Part shown: positions 1-8,779 of the stretch, piece after piece
How the letters are laid out: each line of letters starts with the position of its first letter
Numbering within the stretch: the stretch's first letter is position 1
Assembly: GCA_965229695.1 (NCBI GenBank)
Contig: OZ245921.1
Coordinates: 186,001-250,000 of the forward strand
Length of the DNA stretch: 64,000 nt
Source of the DNA: JANSYL01 sp965229695
GTDB lineage: Bacteria > Pseudomonadota > Alphaproteobacteria > Rhodobacterales > Rhodobacteraceae
Reading direction: 5' to 3'
Notes under the pieces: generated by a model
What the model saw: the letters and a program-made list of their open reading frames with translations, nothing else
Database searches by the model: none
Told to the model about the DNA's origin: nothing
Program-made: the position numbers and the translations under genes

Positions 1-2
1 GG

Positions 3-1070
3 TTGGAGGGGCGGCCCACAGCGGCCCGCACCATTTTCACCGAAATCATGGCCCAGCACCCGACCGATCCCTTGGCGATGAAGCTGGATCACGGGTTGCG
101 CTTTGTCCTGGGCGACAACCTTGGAATGCGGCAATCACTTGAAACCGTGCTGCCCGCCTATGGCCCCGATCACCCGGCACGCGGCTATCTGCTTGGCTGT
201 TACGCCTTTGCGCTTGAGGAAACCGGCGATTACGCAGCCGCCCGCAAGGCGGGCCGCGATGGGCTTTCGCTGGCCCCCGATGACGCTTGGGGCCTGCATG
301 CGGTGGCCCATGTCCATGACATGACCGCCGATGCCGAAGGGGGCCTGGCCTGGCTTTCGGGCCGCGAGGCCGCCTGGGCCCATTGTAACAACTTCCGCTA
401 TCACGTTTGGTGGCACAAAGCGCTGATGCATCTGGACCTGGGCCAGATCGAACCGGTCCTGTCGCTTTACGACACCGAGATCCGCCACGACAAAACCGAC
501 GATTACCGCGACATCTCTAACGGGACCTCGCTGTTGATGCGACTGGAGTTGGAGGGCGTTGATGTCGGCGACCGTTGGGAGGAACTGGCCGATCTGAGCG
601 CCAATCGCACCGAAGATGGATCGCTCATTTTTGCGGATATGCATTACATGCTGGCGTTGATGGGCGGGCGGCGTGAGACGGCGATGAAGCGTCTGATCGG
701 ACGCGTGCATCGCGACGCCAAACGGTCGGAAACCGATATGGATGCGATGATGGCCAGCCCCGGCCTATCGGCGATGGCAGGCCTCGAAGCCTTTGGTGAG
801 GGGCGTTATACCCAGGCGTTTTTGGCGCTTTCAACCGCCCATACCTCGATGCAACGCGCGGGCGGAAGTCACGCACAACGCGATGTTTTTGAGCGTTTGG
901 CCATCGATGCAGGCATAAGATCGGGCTTTTTCGACCAGGCCGAGCGCCTTCTGGCCGAACGGCAAGCCCAACGGGCTGGCACACTTGACGGTTACGCTGC
1001 GGCGCGGCATTCCCTGATTGCCGAAGGGCGCGCCGCAGCGATGGAAGACACGCGTTTGCCTGCGGAATAA
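3..1070 (+). CDS. TTC38-like tetratricopeptide protein, 5' end cut by window
   Basis: The reading frame is open from the window edge and the first residues look internal, so the true start lies upstream; at least 355 residues remain. The region around residues 95-160 (HAVAHVHDM, then GLAWLSGRE, then HVWWHKALMHLDLG) has the spacing I remember from the TTC38 family of helical-repeat proteins, which are normally about 440-470 residues. No signal peptide or membrane segment is visible. The biochemical role of bacterial TTC38 homologues is unknown to me. It lies 23 bases upstream of opgC on the same strand, but nothing links it to glucan synthesis beyond position. Confidence 0.6.
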   Translation: MEGRPTAARTIFTEIMAQHPTDPLAMKLDHGLRFVLGDNLGMRQSLETVLPAYGPDHPARGYLLGCYAFALEETGDYAAARKAGRDGLSLAPDDAWGLHAVAHVHDMTADAEGGLAWLSGREAAWAHCNNFRYHVWWHKALMHLDLGQIEPVLSLYDTEIRHDKTDDYRDISNGTSLLMRLELEGVDVGDRWEELADLSANRTEDGSLIFADMHYMLALMGGRRETAMKRLIGRVHRDAKRSETDMDAMMASPGLSAMAGLEAFGEGRYTQAFLALSTAHTSMQRAGGSHAQRDVFERLAIDAGIRSGFFDQAERLLAERQAQRAGTLDGYAAARHSLIAEGRAAAMEDTRLPAE

Positions 1071-1093
1071 GGCTGAGGGGAAGTTTAACCGGT

Positions 1094-2371
1094 ATGAGTG
1101 TGGCATCGACGAATGACCGCGATCTGGCCGCGCAGGCCAGCGCGCCAAGCCAGGCGGGTGCCACGCCCGTGGTGCGGGTGCGCGACCCGCGCTTGGATTT
1201 CTTCCGCGGCATCGCGATGATCATCATCTTGTTCGCGCACACGCCCGGCAATTTCTTCACCAGCTGGATACCCGCCCGTTGGGGGTTTTCCGATGCCACC
1301 GAGATGTTCGTTTTTTGCTCGGGCATGGCGTCGGCCATCGCCTTTGGCAACAGTTTTGACCGCGCGGGCTGGGCCATGGGCACCGCGCGCGTCAGCTATC
1401 GCGTCTGGCAGGTGTATTGGGCCCATTTGGGCATGTTCTTCATCATTGCCGCGATCCTGGCCGGCATCGACATGGCCGAGGTGTCAGAGACCGTTTATAT
1501 CGGCACGCTAAACCTGTGGCGCTTTTTCTCGGACCCCGGTCCGCAATTGGTGGGGCTGTTCACGCTCACCTATGTGCCGAATTATTTCGACATTCTGCCG
1601 ATGTATATGGTGATCCTAGCGATGATGCCGCTGGTCATGGCGCTGGCCAAGGTCGACCTGCGGCTGGTCGCGCTAGCCTCGGTCACGGTTTGGATTTTTG
1701 CACAACGGCGGTTGTTGGAAGAGTTCGGGCTGGGCCATCTGCACCTATCGCTCCCGGCCGAGCCTTGGTCGGACCGGCAGTGGTTCTTTAACCCCTTTGG
1801 CTGGCAACTGATCTTTTTCACCGGCTTTGCTTTCATGCGCGGTTGGATCCCTGCACCGCCCCTGAACAAATGGCTGATCATCGGCGCGCTCATAATCGTT
1901 CTGATCAACATCCCGCTCAGCAATATCGGCGTTCGCGCGATCAACCGCGAATGGTTCGGGCTGGCTTTTGAAGGCAACCCGATTGTCGATTGGCGCGTCG
2001 ATCATCGCGGCTGGTTCACAAAATCCGATTTTGGCATCCTGCGCTTTATTCAGTTCCTATCGCTGGCCTATCTGGCCTATGCGGCCTCAGGCCTTGCGGG
2101 GCGCAACCTGATGCCTCAGGGGATGGGTTTTGCGGCTCGCACCTGGCGCTTGATTGTGCAACAGACCAGCAAGATTGGGCAGCAATCGCTGGCCGTGTTC
2201 CTCTTCTCGATGGTGTTCGCCCGCATCCTGGGCTTCATCTATGATCAGATCGAGCGCAGCACCTTTGTGGTGACGGTGGGCAATCTGATCGGCGTCGCGC
2301 TGCTGTTGCTCTGCGCCCATACCGTGTCGTGGTTCAAAGGCCAGCCCTGGCGGAAGAGCGGTGCAAAATGA
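1094..2371 (+). CDS. opgC: OpgC-family membrane acyltransferase of periplasmic glucans
   Basis: A 425-residue multi-pass membrane protein with about ten hydrophobic segments. The start of the first segment (RDPRLDFFRGIAMIIILFAH, about residues 31-50) is the characteristic opening of OpgC/acyltransferase-3-like proteins. OpgC adds succinyl groups to osmoregulated periplasmic glucans at the inner membrane. Its stop overlaps the next start by four bases (ATGA at 2368-2371), and the next two genes encode the OpgG/D and OpgH glucan proteins, which supports the assignment strongly. The acyl group transferred cannot be read from sequence. Confidence 0.88.
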   Translation: MSVASTNDRDLAAQASAPSQAGATPVVRVRDPRLDFFRGIAMIIILFAHTPGNFFTSWIPARWGFSDATEMFVFCSGMASAIAFGNSFDRAGWAMGTARVSYRVWQVYWAHLGMFFIIAAILAGIDMAEVSETVYIGTLNLWRFFSDPGPQLVGLFTLTYVPNYFDILPMYMVILAMMPLVMALAKVDLRLVALASVTVWIFAQRRLLEEFGLGHLHLSLPAEPWSDRQWFFNPFGWQLIFFTGFAFMRGWIPAPPLNKWLIIGALIIVLINIPLSNIGVRAINREWFGLAFEGNPIVDWRVDHRGWFTKSDFGILRFIQFLSLAYLAYAASGLAGRNLMPQGMGFAARTWRLIVQQTSKIGQQSLAVFLFSMVFARILGFIYDQIERSTFVVTVGNLIGVALLLLCAHTVSWFKGQPWRKSGAK

Positions 2372-3879
2372 CCCTGCCGCGCCGCGAATTTCTGGCCGCC
2401 TTGGCCGCCCTGGCCGCCGCCCCGCGCATGGCCGCCGCCGAATATGCCGATGGCATGCCGTTTTCGCGCGATTGGCTGCGGGCCGAAGCTGAACGCCTGG
2501 CCGCAAGCCCGTACGAGCCGCGCCCGGAGGTGCCGCAGGGCTGGCTTGATCTGGATTACGATCAGTACCGGATGATCTGGTTCAACCATCAGCACGCCCT
2601 TTGGCGCGACAGCGGCCGCCCGCTTGAGGTCGATATGTTCCCCGCCGGGCTGTTTTTTGAACATGCCATCGAGATCAACACCGTCAGCGATGGCATCGCG
2701 CGCAAAGTGCCCTTTGACATCGGCTATTTTGATCGCACGGATCAGTTCCCCGATCTGCCGGTGACCGGCACCATGGGCTATTCCGGCCTGCGCCTGCGGG
2801 CGGAGATGAACACGGCAGATATTTTCGAAGAATTCATGGTGTTCCAAGGCGCAAGCTATTTCCGCGCCATCGCCAATGGGCAAACCTATGGGCTGTCGGC
2901 GCGCGGATTGGCGCTCAAAACCGCCGATCCGATGGGCGAGGAATTCCCCGATTTCACCCGGTTCTTCCTCGAAACCCCGGAACCGGGCGCTGAGGAATAT
3001 ACGGTTCACGCGCTGCTCAACGGCCCGTCGGTCGCAGGGGCTTATACGTTCCGCATCTCCCACGGGCACCCCGCGCGGGTCAGTGTCGAGGCCACGCTTT
3101 ACCCCCGTTTCGATCTGGAAAATGTCGGGCTTGCGCCGCTGACCTCGATGTTCCTCTTCGACGACACGAACCATATCCGCTTTGATGATTTCCGCCCCGC
3201 CGTCCATGACAGCGAGGCACTGATGATCTGGAACGGCGCGGGCGAACGTTTGTGGCGGCCGCTGGCAAACCCAACGCGCCTGCAAAGCTCTTTCTTTGTC
3301 GATGAAAACCCGCGCGGCTTTGGCCTGATCCAACGCGACCGCGATATCGAGGCTTATGCTGATTTCGAGGCGCGATATGAAAATCGCCCCTCGCTCTGGA
3401 TCACGCCGCAGGGCGACTGGGGGCGCGGTTCGGTCCAATTGGTCGAAATTCCGGCTGACCGCGAGATTTACGACAATATCGTTGCTTATTGGCGCCCGGC
3501 CACGCCGATCCAGGCCGGGCAGCGGTTTGATTTTGCCTATGACATGGCCTGGGGCGATGAACCACCGGGCCTGCCCGACGTCGCCCCGGTGACCAACACC
3601 CGCATTGGCGGCGGGTTTGATCAGATCACCCAGGTCGTGGCGATTGATTTCGCCGATCACCCGGCGCTCAGCGGCGATCTGAGCGAATACACCCATCACA
3701 TCAGCGCCTCAGCCCTGACGCTTTCGGATGGCATTCTGGAACGGCACCCCGGCACAGGCGGCTTGCGCCTGGCCTTTAGCTTTGATCCTGAAGAGGCCGA
3801 GGCCAGCGAGTTGCGCGCGCAGCTGCGCCGTGACGGCGTGCTGGTCAGTGAAGTCTGGCTTTATCGGTGGACGCGGTGA
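2368..3879 (+). CDS. opgG: Periplasmic glucan biosynthesis protein, OpgG/OpgD family
   Basis: A 503-residue protein of the MdoG/OpgG/OpgD family, which acts in the periplasm on the glucan backbone made by OpgH. I chose the ATG at 2368 because it overlaps the opgC stop and begins directly with an export signal. Residues 1-25 have a twin-arginine-like stretch (PRREFL) followed by an Ala/Leu-rich segment and AAA-E cleavage site, more like the Tat-exported OpgD than the Sec-exported OpgG of enterobacteria. Family-like stretches include WFNHQHALWRD (about 69-79) and GLIQRDRD (near 320). OpgG versus OpgD is not resolved. Confidence 0.9.
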   Translation: MTLPRREFLAALAALAAAPRMAAAEYADGMPFSRDWLRAEAERLAASPYEPRPEVPQGWLDLDYDQYRMIWFNHQHALWRDSGRPLEVDMFPAGLFFEHAIEINTVSDGIARKVPFDIGYFDRTDQFPDLPVTGTMGYSGLRLRAEMNTADIFEEFMVFQGASYFRAIANGQTYGLSARGLALKTADPMGEEFPDFTRFFLETPEPGAEEYTVHALLNGPSVAGAYTFRISHGHPARVSVEATLYPRFDLENVGLAPLTSMFLFDDTNHIRFDDFRPAVHDSEALMIWNGAGERLWRPLANPTRLQSSFFVDENPRGFGLIQRDRDIEAYADFEARYENRPSLWITPQGDWGRGSVQLVEIPADREIYDNIVAYWRPATPIQAGQRFDFAYDMAWGDEPPGLPDVAPVTNTRIGGGFDQITQVVAIDFADHPALSGDLSEYTHHISASALTLSDGILERHPGTGGLRLAFSFDPEEAEASELRAQLRRDGVLVSEVWLYRWTR

Positions 3880-5762
3880 CGGCCTATTCCAACATAGATC
3901 TGATGCCGCCCCGCGCACCTTTGGCACGTCCGATCCAGGCGTTGAACCGGCCTTATCGTGATGACAACGCGCCCGGCACGGCGGCATCGCTCTGGGCACG
4001 GCTTTACCGCATCGCAACCTTCCTGCCGGCCTTTGCGATCACCTTCGGCCTGGTTGCGGCCTTCACCGATTGGTTTGCGATGGATGGGTTGTTGCCCTTT
4101 GAAACCACGCTGATCGTGATCGTGGCCATCACGGCCTTTTGGATCGCCCTGTCGGTCTCCACCGCCTTTGTGGGGCTGGGTGCAATGCTGGTGCAACGCT
4201 CGCGCCGAGCGATCGATGATGGCACGCCCCCTCCCCTAGACGTGGCCCTGCTGGTTCCCGTTTATAACGAGGCCCCGGCCGAGGTCTTTGGCAATGCCGC
4301 CGCTATGATCGCCGGTCTGCGCAACGCCAAAACCCCACATCGCTACACGCTGTTCATCCTATCCGACACACGCGATGAGGCCATCGCCGCGCAAGAAAGC
4401 CGCGCGATCCTAGCGCTCAAGGCAAGCTTCCCCAAAGCGCGCGTGCATTACCGCCGCCGCGCGCAGAACACCGATGGCAAGGTCGGCAACCTCGCCGATT
4501 GGGTCGAACATTGGGGTGGCGCGCATGAGGCGATGCTGGTGCTTGATGCCGATAGCCTGATGTGCCCATGCGCGATCACGGCCCTGACCGACGCGCTGGC
4601 CCGCGACCCCTCCGCCGGGTTGATCCAATCCTTCCCCCGTCTGTTTGGCGCCAAAACGCTCTTTGGCCGCATCCAACAGTTTGGCGCGCGCGTCTATGCA
4701 GCCCCGCTGGCCGAAGGGTTGGCGCGCTGGACCGGGGCCGAGGGCAATTATTGGGGCCATAACGCGATTATCCGCAGCGCCGCCTTTGCTGCCTGCGCCG
4801 GGCTGCCCAAGCTCAAGGCCCGCCGGGGTGAACGCCTGATCCTTAGCCATGATTTTGTCGAGGCCGGGCTCTTGCGCCGCGCGGGCTGGGCGGTGCGGTT
4901 CCTGCCGCGGCTAGAGGGGTCATACGAAGAAGCACCCCCCACCCTGATCGACTATATCGTGCGGGATCGGCGCTGGTGTCAGGGCAACCTGCAACACCTT
5001 AAGCTGCTGGCAACGCGCGGGTTGCACCCGGTGTCGCGCTTTCACCTGTTCAGCGGCGCGATGGGCTATTTGCTGTCACCCGCTTGGTTCGCTCTGCTGG
5101 TGGCCTGGACCTTGGTCGGCAATGGCGATGACGCCAACCTGCTGCGCTATTTCAGCGGACAGAACCCGCAGGTGACTTGGCCGGAGCTGACAGCGTTCAA
5201 CTCGGTCGCGATCTTGGCGTTCATGTATGGGTTGCTCCTTGCACCCAAACTGGGCGCGGCTGGGATGGTGCGCCAGATGGGTCTGCGCCTGCGCGATCTG
5301 GGCGGGGCGCGGCAGTTTCTGACCTCACTCTTGGGTGAGATCATCTTGTCGATCCTTTATGCGCCGATCCTGATGATCCAGCAGACCATGGCGGTGGGGG
5401 CCAGCCTGATTGGCCGTCGCATCGCCTGGAAACCACAAAGCCGCACCGGCAAAGGCTACCCACTAAGCACCCTTGTGCGGTTCCACTGGGTGGAAACCAT
5501 CATCGGTCTGGGCCTGTTGCTGGGTATGGTGACGGGTGTTGTGACCTTGTGGCTGGTGCCCATCGCCGCCAGCTTGGCGCTTGCGATCCCGCTTTCGGGC
5601 TTAAGTGCGGTGAACTTGACCCGGCGCCGGTGGTCGCACCGACAGCTTGGGACGCCTGAGACGTTGAATGCGCCGCCGATCATCCGTCGCGCCCGCGCCG
5701 AACGCCGCCGCTTTGCCGATCTGCTCGCCCTGCCCGCACCCGATCAGTTCGCCGCCGAATAG
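3867..5762 (+). CDS. opgH: Membrane glucosyltransferase OpgH (GT2)
   Basis: A 631-residue processive glycosyltransferase that polymerises UDP-glucose into the backbone of osmoregulated periplasmic glucans. Two N-terminal membrane segments (about residues 50-110) are followed by a cytoplasmic GT2 domain: VALLVPVYNEAP (about 125-136), LVLDADSLM (about 224-232), HDFVEAGLLRRAG, and RRWCQGNLQH (about 368-377), the equivalent of the Q/RxxRW site. Four or more C-terminal membrane segments follow. The GTG at 3867 overlaps opgG by 13 bases; a second GTG at 3876 overlaps its stop by four bases and is an equally good start. Confidence 0.92.
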   Translation: MDAVTAYSNIDLMPPRAPLARPIQALNRPYRDDNAPGTAASLWARLYRIATFLPAFAITFGLVAAFTDWFAMDGLLPFETTLIVIVAITAFWIALSVSTAFVGLGAMLVQRSRRAIDDGTPPPLDVALLVPVYNEAPAEVFGNAAAMIAGLRNAKTPHRYTLFILSDTRDEAIAAQESRAILALKASFPKARVHYRRRAQNTDGKVGNLADWVEHWGGAHEAMLVLDADSLMCPCAITALTDALARDPSAGLIQSFPRLFGAKTLFGRIQQFGARVYAAPLAEGLARWTGAEGNYWGHNAIIRSAAFAACAGLPKLKARRGERLILSHDFVEAGLLRRAGWAVRFLPRLEGSYEEAPPTLIDYIVRDRRWCQGNLQHLKLLATRGLHPVSRFHLFSGAMGYLLSPAWFALLVAWTLVGNGDDANLLRYFSGQNPQVTWPELTAFNSVAILAFMYGLLLAPKLGAAGMVRQMGLRLRDLGGARQFLTSLLGEIILSILYAPILMIQQTMAVGASLIGRRIAWKPQSRTGKGYPLSTLVRFHWVETIIGLGLLLGMVTGVVTLWLVPIAASLALAIPLSGLSAVNLTRRRWSHRQLGTPETLNAPPIIRRARAERRRFADLLALPAPDQFAAE

Positions 5763-5766
5763 CCGC

Positions 5767-6243
5767 TTAGCCGCGCCCGTAAACCGGCAGCCCGCGCCGT
5801 ACCCAACCGGGCCCCGCGGCAGAACCCAGCATCCCCTCGGATACATCCCGGATATCGTTGAAGCCCGCCGCGATCAGCCGGTTCGTCAATCGCGCAGATC
5901 GCACCCCGCGCATGCAGATCACCGCCACCGGCACATCGGGCCGTTCGATCTGCAAGGCCGCCAAGGCCAGATCAAAATCCTCGCGCTGCATATCAAGCTG
6001 CACCGAGCCCTCGGGCGAGCCAGTGGCCGCCCATTCATCGGGGCGGCGAATGTCGATCAGCAGAACCTCACCCGCCAGCGCCATCTGATGCGCTTGATCG
6101 GCCGCCAATACGCCGCCAGTAAGATCAGGCGTCAGCGCAGCGTAAAACAGGTTTTGCCCGCCCAAGTTCCAGGCAGCGAGGCCAAGGCCCCCGACCCCGA
6201 CCACACCCAGAAAAACCTGCCTACGACTGATCTGCTGCGCCAT
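5767..6243 (-). CDS. Exported rhodanese-domain protein
   Basis: A 158-residue protein with a twin-arginine signal (SRRQVFL, residues 6-12) and one hydrophobic segment, then a single rhodanese domain. The active-site Cys sits in VICMRGVRS near residue 110, so sulfurtransferase activity is possible; DIRRPDEW (around 64-71) is the usual rhodanese opening. It is convergent with opgH, with only four bases between the stop codons and no room for a standard terminator. The substrate is unknown and a role linked to the glucan operon is not indicated. Confidence 0.8.
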   Translation of the reverse strand: MAQQISRRQVFLGVVGVGGLGLAAWNLGGQNLFYAALTPDLTGGVLAADQAHQMALAGEVLLIDIRRPDEWAATGSPEGSVQLDMQREDFDLALAALQIERPDVPVAVICMRGVRSARLTNRLIAAGFNDIRDVSEGMLGSAAGPGWVRRGLPVYGRG

Positions 6244-6371
6244 CCGATCTTCCCAAGTTCAACGCGTTTCCTTCATCCAGAAGATCATGCTCTTCCGGCG
6301 ATCGGATAATCTAAACCAAAGCAAGACGCCTCGCAGTTCAAATCATCGGCATCCCAGGTCTGGCCGAAACC

Positions 6372-7382
6372 TCAAGACGGTGAAACGGGCACCAGCGCGC
6401 CGCCCATCGTGGCCAAATAGACCTGATCTTGCCCCTCCGGCAAAACGTCTGACCCAAGAACCGAGGAAAGATCGAACCCTTTCGGGACCGAAAGGAAGTT
6501 TCGACAATCCAGCTCGTTCCCCGGCAGTATCTCATTGATCATGAAACTATCATACCCGACCTTCGCCAGGTCGCGGATGATTGCCATTGGGTTTTCACGC
6601 GTCAGATGCTGCTCAAACACAATTACGGGCTTTGAGGCCGCTATCATCCCGCGACTTCCAGCCAGGACCGCCGCTTCGAAGCCTTCAACGTCGATATGAA
6701 GCAAGCCGATTTGATCCAAACGATCATCTCCGACAACCCGATCAATCGTTGTGGTCTGAAACGGGGCGCGTTGCCCCAAACCGTCGGTATTAAAAACAGC
6801 GTGATCCAATACGCCGTCAAAGTAGAGATCCAGCCCCGCCTGGTCCGAGCATATTTCGCGATGCCACTCGATCGCCGTCACGCCGTTCAAAGCGGCGATC
6901 GTCGCCCCAAAGGTCAGGTTTTCTTGCGACGGATCAATGGCGATCACTTTGGCGACGTCGGCATCCAAAAAAGTTGCCCAAACCAGGGCGTTGTCTGCGA
7001 GCCAGCAACCGATGTCGACCACCGATCGATCCGCTGCCAACGCACCGGCCTGATAAAGGCGATAAATGATCCGGCGCAGCAGGATTTCCTTGTTTGGGCG
7101 CGCCAAAAACCGCGCAAGGCGGTCAATTTGGCGTTTTTGGTCCCTGGCAAAAAGGCCCAGCCCCTGCGGTTGCGGCAATGCCAGCGCGACACCGCCTTCA
7201 TGAGAGAAGGTGGCGATGTAACCCGCTGTTTCCAGCTGGGCCAAACGCAACATCCGGCGTGCTGGACCCGACCGGGGCGAGTGCTGGAATGCACGCAAGC
7301 CGCGCCGCACCTGTGGTGAAAGCTTTGCGGGATCAACACCCGCCTGCTCAAGGGCTTGCTCAAACCGAGAGCGTGCTGCCAT
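6372..7382 (-). CDS. FkbM-family methyltransferase
   Basis: A 336-residue soluble protein. An N-terminal extension of about 110 residues precedes a class I SAM-dependent methyltransferase fold: VVDIGCWLADNALVWATF around residues 120-137 takes the place of the glycine-rich loop, and LLHIDVEGFEAAVLAGSRG near 227-245 is the diagnostic FkbM signature. Such enzymes often O-methylate sugars of surface polysaccharides. It follows a GT4 gene on the same strand by 51 bases, so the two probably form an operon modifying a glycan. The acceptor is unknown. Confidence 0.82.
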   Translation of the reverse strand: MAARSRFEQALEQAGVDPAKLSPQVRRGLRAFQHSPRSGPARRMLRLAQLETAGYIATFSHEGGVALALPQPQGLGLFARDQKRQIDRLARFLARPNKEILLRRIIYRLYQAGALAADRSVVDIGCWLADNALVWATFLDADVAKVIAIDPSQENLTFGATIAALNGVTAIEWHREICSDQAGLDLYFDGVLDHAVFNTDGLGQRAPFQTTTIDRVVGDDRLDQIGLLHIDVEGFEAAVLAGSRGMIAASKPVIVFEQHLTRENPMAIIRDLAKVGYDSFMINEILPGNELDCRNFLSVPKGFDLSSVLGSDVLPEGQDQVYLATMGGALVPVSPS

Positions 7383-7433
7383 AGTTCTTTCCTATCTTTG
7401 CACCCGTCCCTTGGGGCCCCAAATGGTCGGCCG

Positions 7434-8543
7434 CTAATTCGCAAGTCCCAGATAGCGTTGCAACACCTGATCGGCTGTCAGGCTCTGAAGATATTGGGTG
7501 ATCTTCACCTCGTCGCGGTCGGGATTAGATAAAGCTAGATCGATGGCGTTCGCCAGATGCTGTGGGTCGCGCGTTTGCAGCAGCCGGACGCTGGCGCTGT
7601 GCCGGGCGATTTCTCGTGCGCCAGCCGTCGCGGTCGCCACACAAGGCAAACCGCACGCAAGAGCTTCGATCAAAGCGTTGCCGAAACCCTCGTATTGCGA
7701 GGTGGACACGAACAGATCGGCATCGGTCATATAGTCCAAGACACGATCGGTGAAAGGCCGAAGTTGGGCTGCCTGCTCAAGCCCGGCCTGGCGGATCTGC
7801 CTCTGCAATCGCGCCTGTTCCGGACCATCGCCAAAAATGACCAAAGATCCACGATCTTGCCTGGCGCGCAGGTGATGGGCCTTGATCAATAGATCGAAGC
7901 CTTTCACGTCAATGAGCCGCCCAGCCGAAACCGTTATCGGCCGTGGCAAGGCAGACCATTCAGGGTCCTCAAGGCCGACCTTACCCGCCGTTCGATGCAG
8001 CCGCGCCGTATCAACTGGATTGTTGATGACGGTCATGCGAGCCCTGGGCAGCCGACAGTAGCGGTTCAGCTCCTCAGCGATACCGCTCGAAACCGTGACG
8101 ATTTTGTCCGCGCGGCGGTAGAGCCAGCTAATTTCCAAAGGTCGTGTGACCCGCTTGAGACGGGATTTTTGGTCACGCACCTGACGCCCAATTTCCGTAT
8201 GCTCGACAACGGCGACTTTCGGCAGCGACGGCCGCAGAATCCGCGCACGCAACACCGCTTTGTTCACGGTGGTCATGTTCGAGACGATGTAGTCGATTGC
8301 GTGAGTCTTGCAGACCCCAGCCAAGGCGCGCGCGAAGCTTGGTGTTGTCGCCCAACCGCTATATGGCCCAAGCTCTTCAACATGAATGGCAGCTGGAATG
8401 TGCCTCAGCAACGGCCCGGTTTTGGTTGAAAGCGCCAATACGATCTTCAAATCAGGATGCGCCTGCGCTGCCTTAAGCAGATCGACGATCACACGCTCAA
8501 CCCCGCCTCCATCCATGGAATGGCTCACAAACAACAGGTTCAT
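7434..8543 (-). CDS. GT4 glycosyltransferase
   Basis: A 369-residue GT-B glycosyltransferase. The start at 8543 was chosen because MNLLFVSHSMDGGGVERV is the standard N-terminal strand and glycine loop; the upstream open frame has no such signature. The C-terminal donor domain includes VSAGRLIDVKGFDLLI and the EGFGNALIEAL motif (E-x7-E), which binds nucleotide sugar in this family. It is divergent from cofG across 236 bases and probably co-transcribed with the FkbM methyltransferase gene. Donor and acceptor sugars cannot be inferred. Confidence 0.85.
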   Translation of the reverse strand: MNLLFVSHSMDGGGVERVIVDLLKAAQAHPDLKIVLALSTKTGPLLRHIPAAIHVEELGPYSGWATTPSFARALAGVCKTHAIDYIVSNMTTVNKAVLRARILRPSLPKVAVVEHTEIGRQVRDQKSRLKRVTRPLEISWLYRRADKIVTVSSGIAEELNRYCRLPRARMTVINNPVDTARLHRTAGKVGLEDPEWSALPRPITVSAGRLIDVKGFDLLIKAHHLRARQDRGSLVIFGDGPEQARLQRQIRQAGLEQAAQLRPFTDRVLDYMTDADLFVSTSQYEGFGNALIEALACGLPCVATATAGAREIARHSASVRLLQTRDPQHLANAIDLALSNPDRDEVKITQYLQSLTADQVLQRYLGLAN

Positions 8544-8779
8544 CGACCAACTCTCGCCCACCGACCGGCCTCGCAAAGCGCCGGATATTAGCGCTGTTCC
8601 ACAGCTTCGCTCCAGTTGAAACATGTCGATCAGACGCAGCGGCGCATAGGGCAAATTCATCTTCTGCCGCTTTTCTCGGCATTTTTTGCCCAGTGCCCCG
8701 GGTGGTCGCAAAGAAAATTTGACTATTTGGACAATTTTTTCGCAAGCTACCGTCATAGGCCCGAAACAGGATCGACCCG
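8544..8779. other. Divergent intergenic region between glycosyltransferase and cofG
   Basis: A 236-base gap that must hold the promoters of both the minus-strand glycosyltransferase pair and the F420 operon. An AT-rich patch lies at 8711-8740 with TTGACT at 8719-8724 and TTGGAC at 8727-8732 as possible -35 elements, but no convincing -10 at normal spacing was found. No small gene or hairpin is evident. Confidence 0.4.

Noticed and set aside
2245..3699. 484-residue open frame antisense to the OpgG/D gene
   Set aside because: High-GC shadow of a strongly supported family gene; no recognisable domain or ribosome binding site.
8719..8753. Sigma-70 promoter for cofG
   Set aside because: Good -35-like hexamers but no acceptable -10 at 16-18 base spacing; left as part of the intergenic description.
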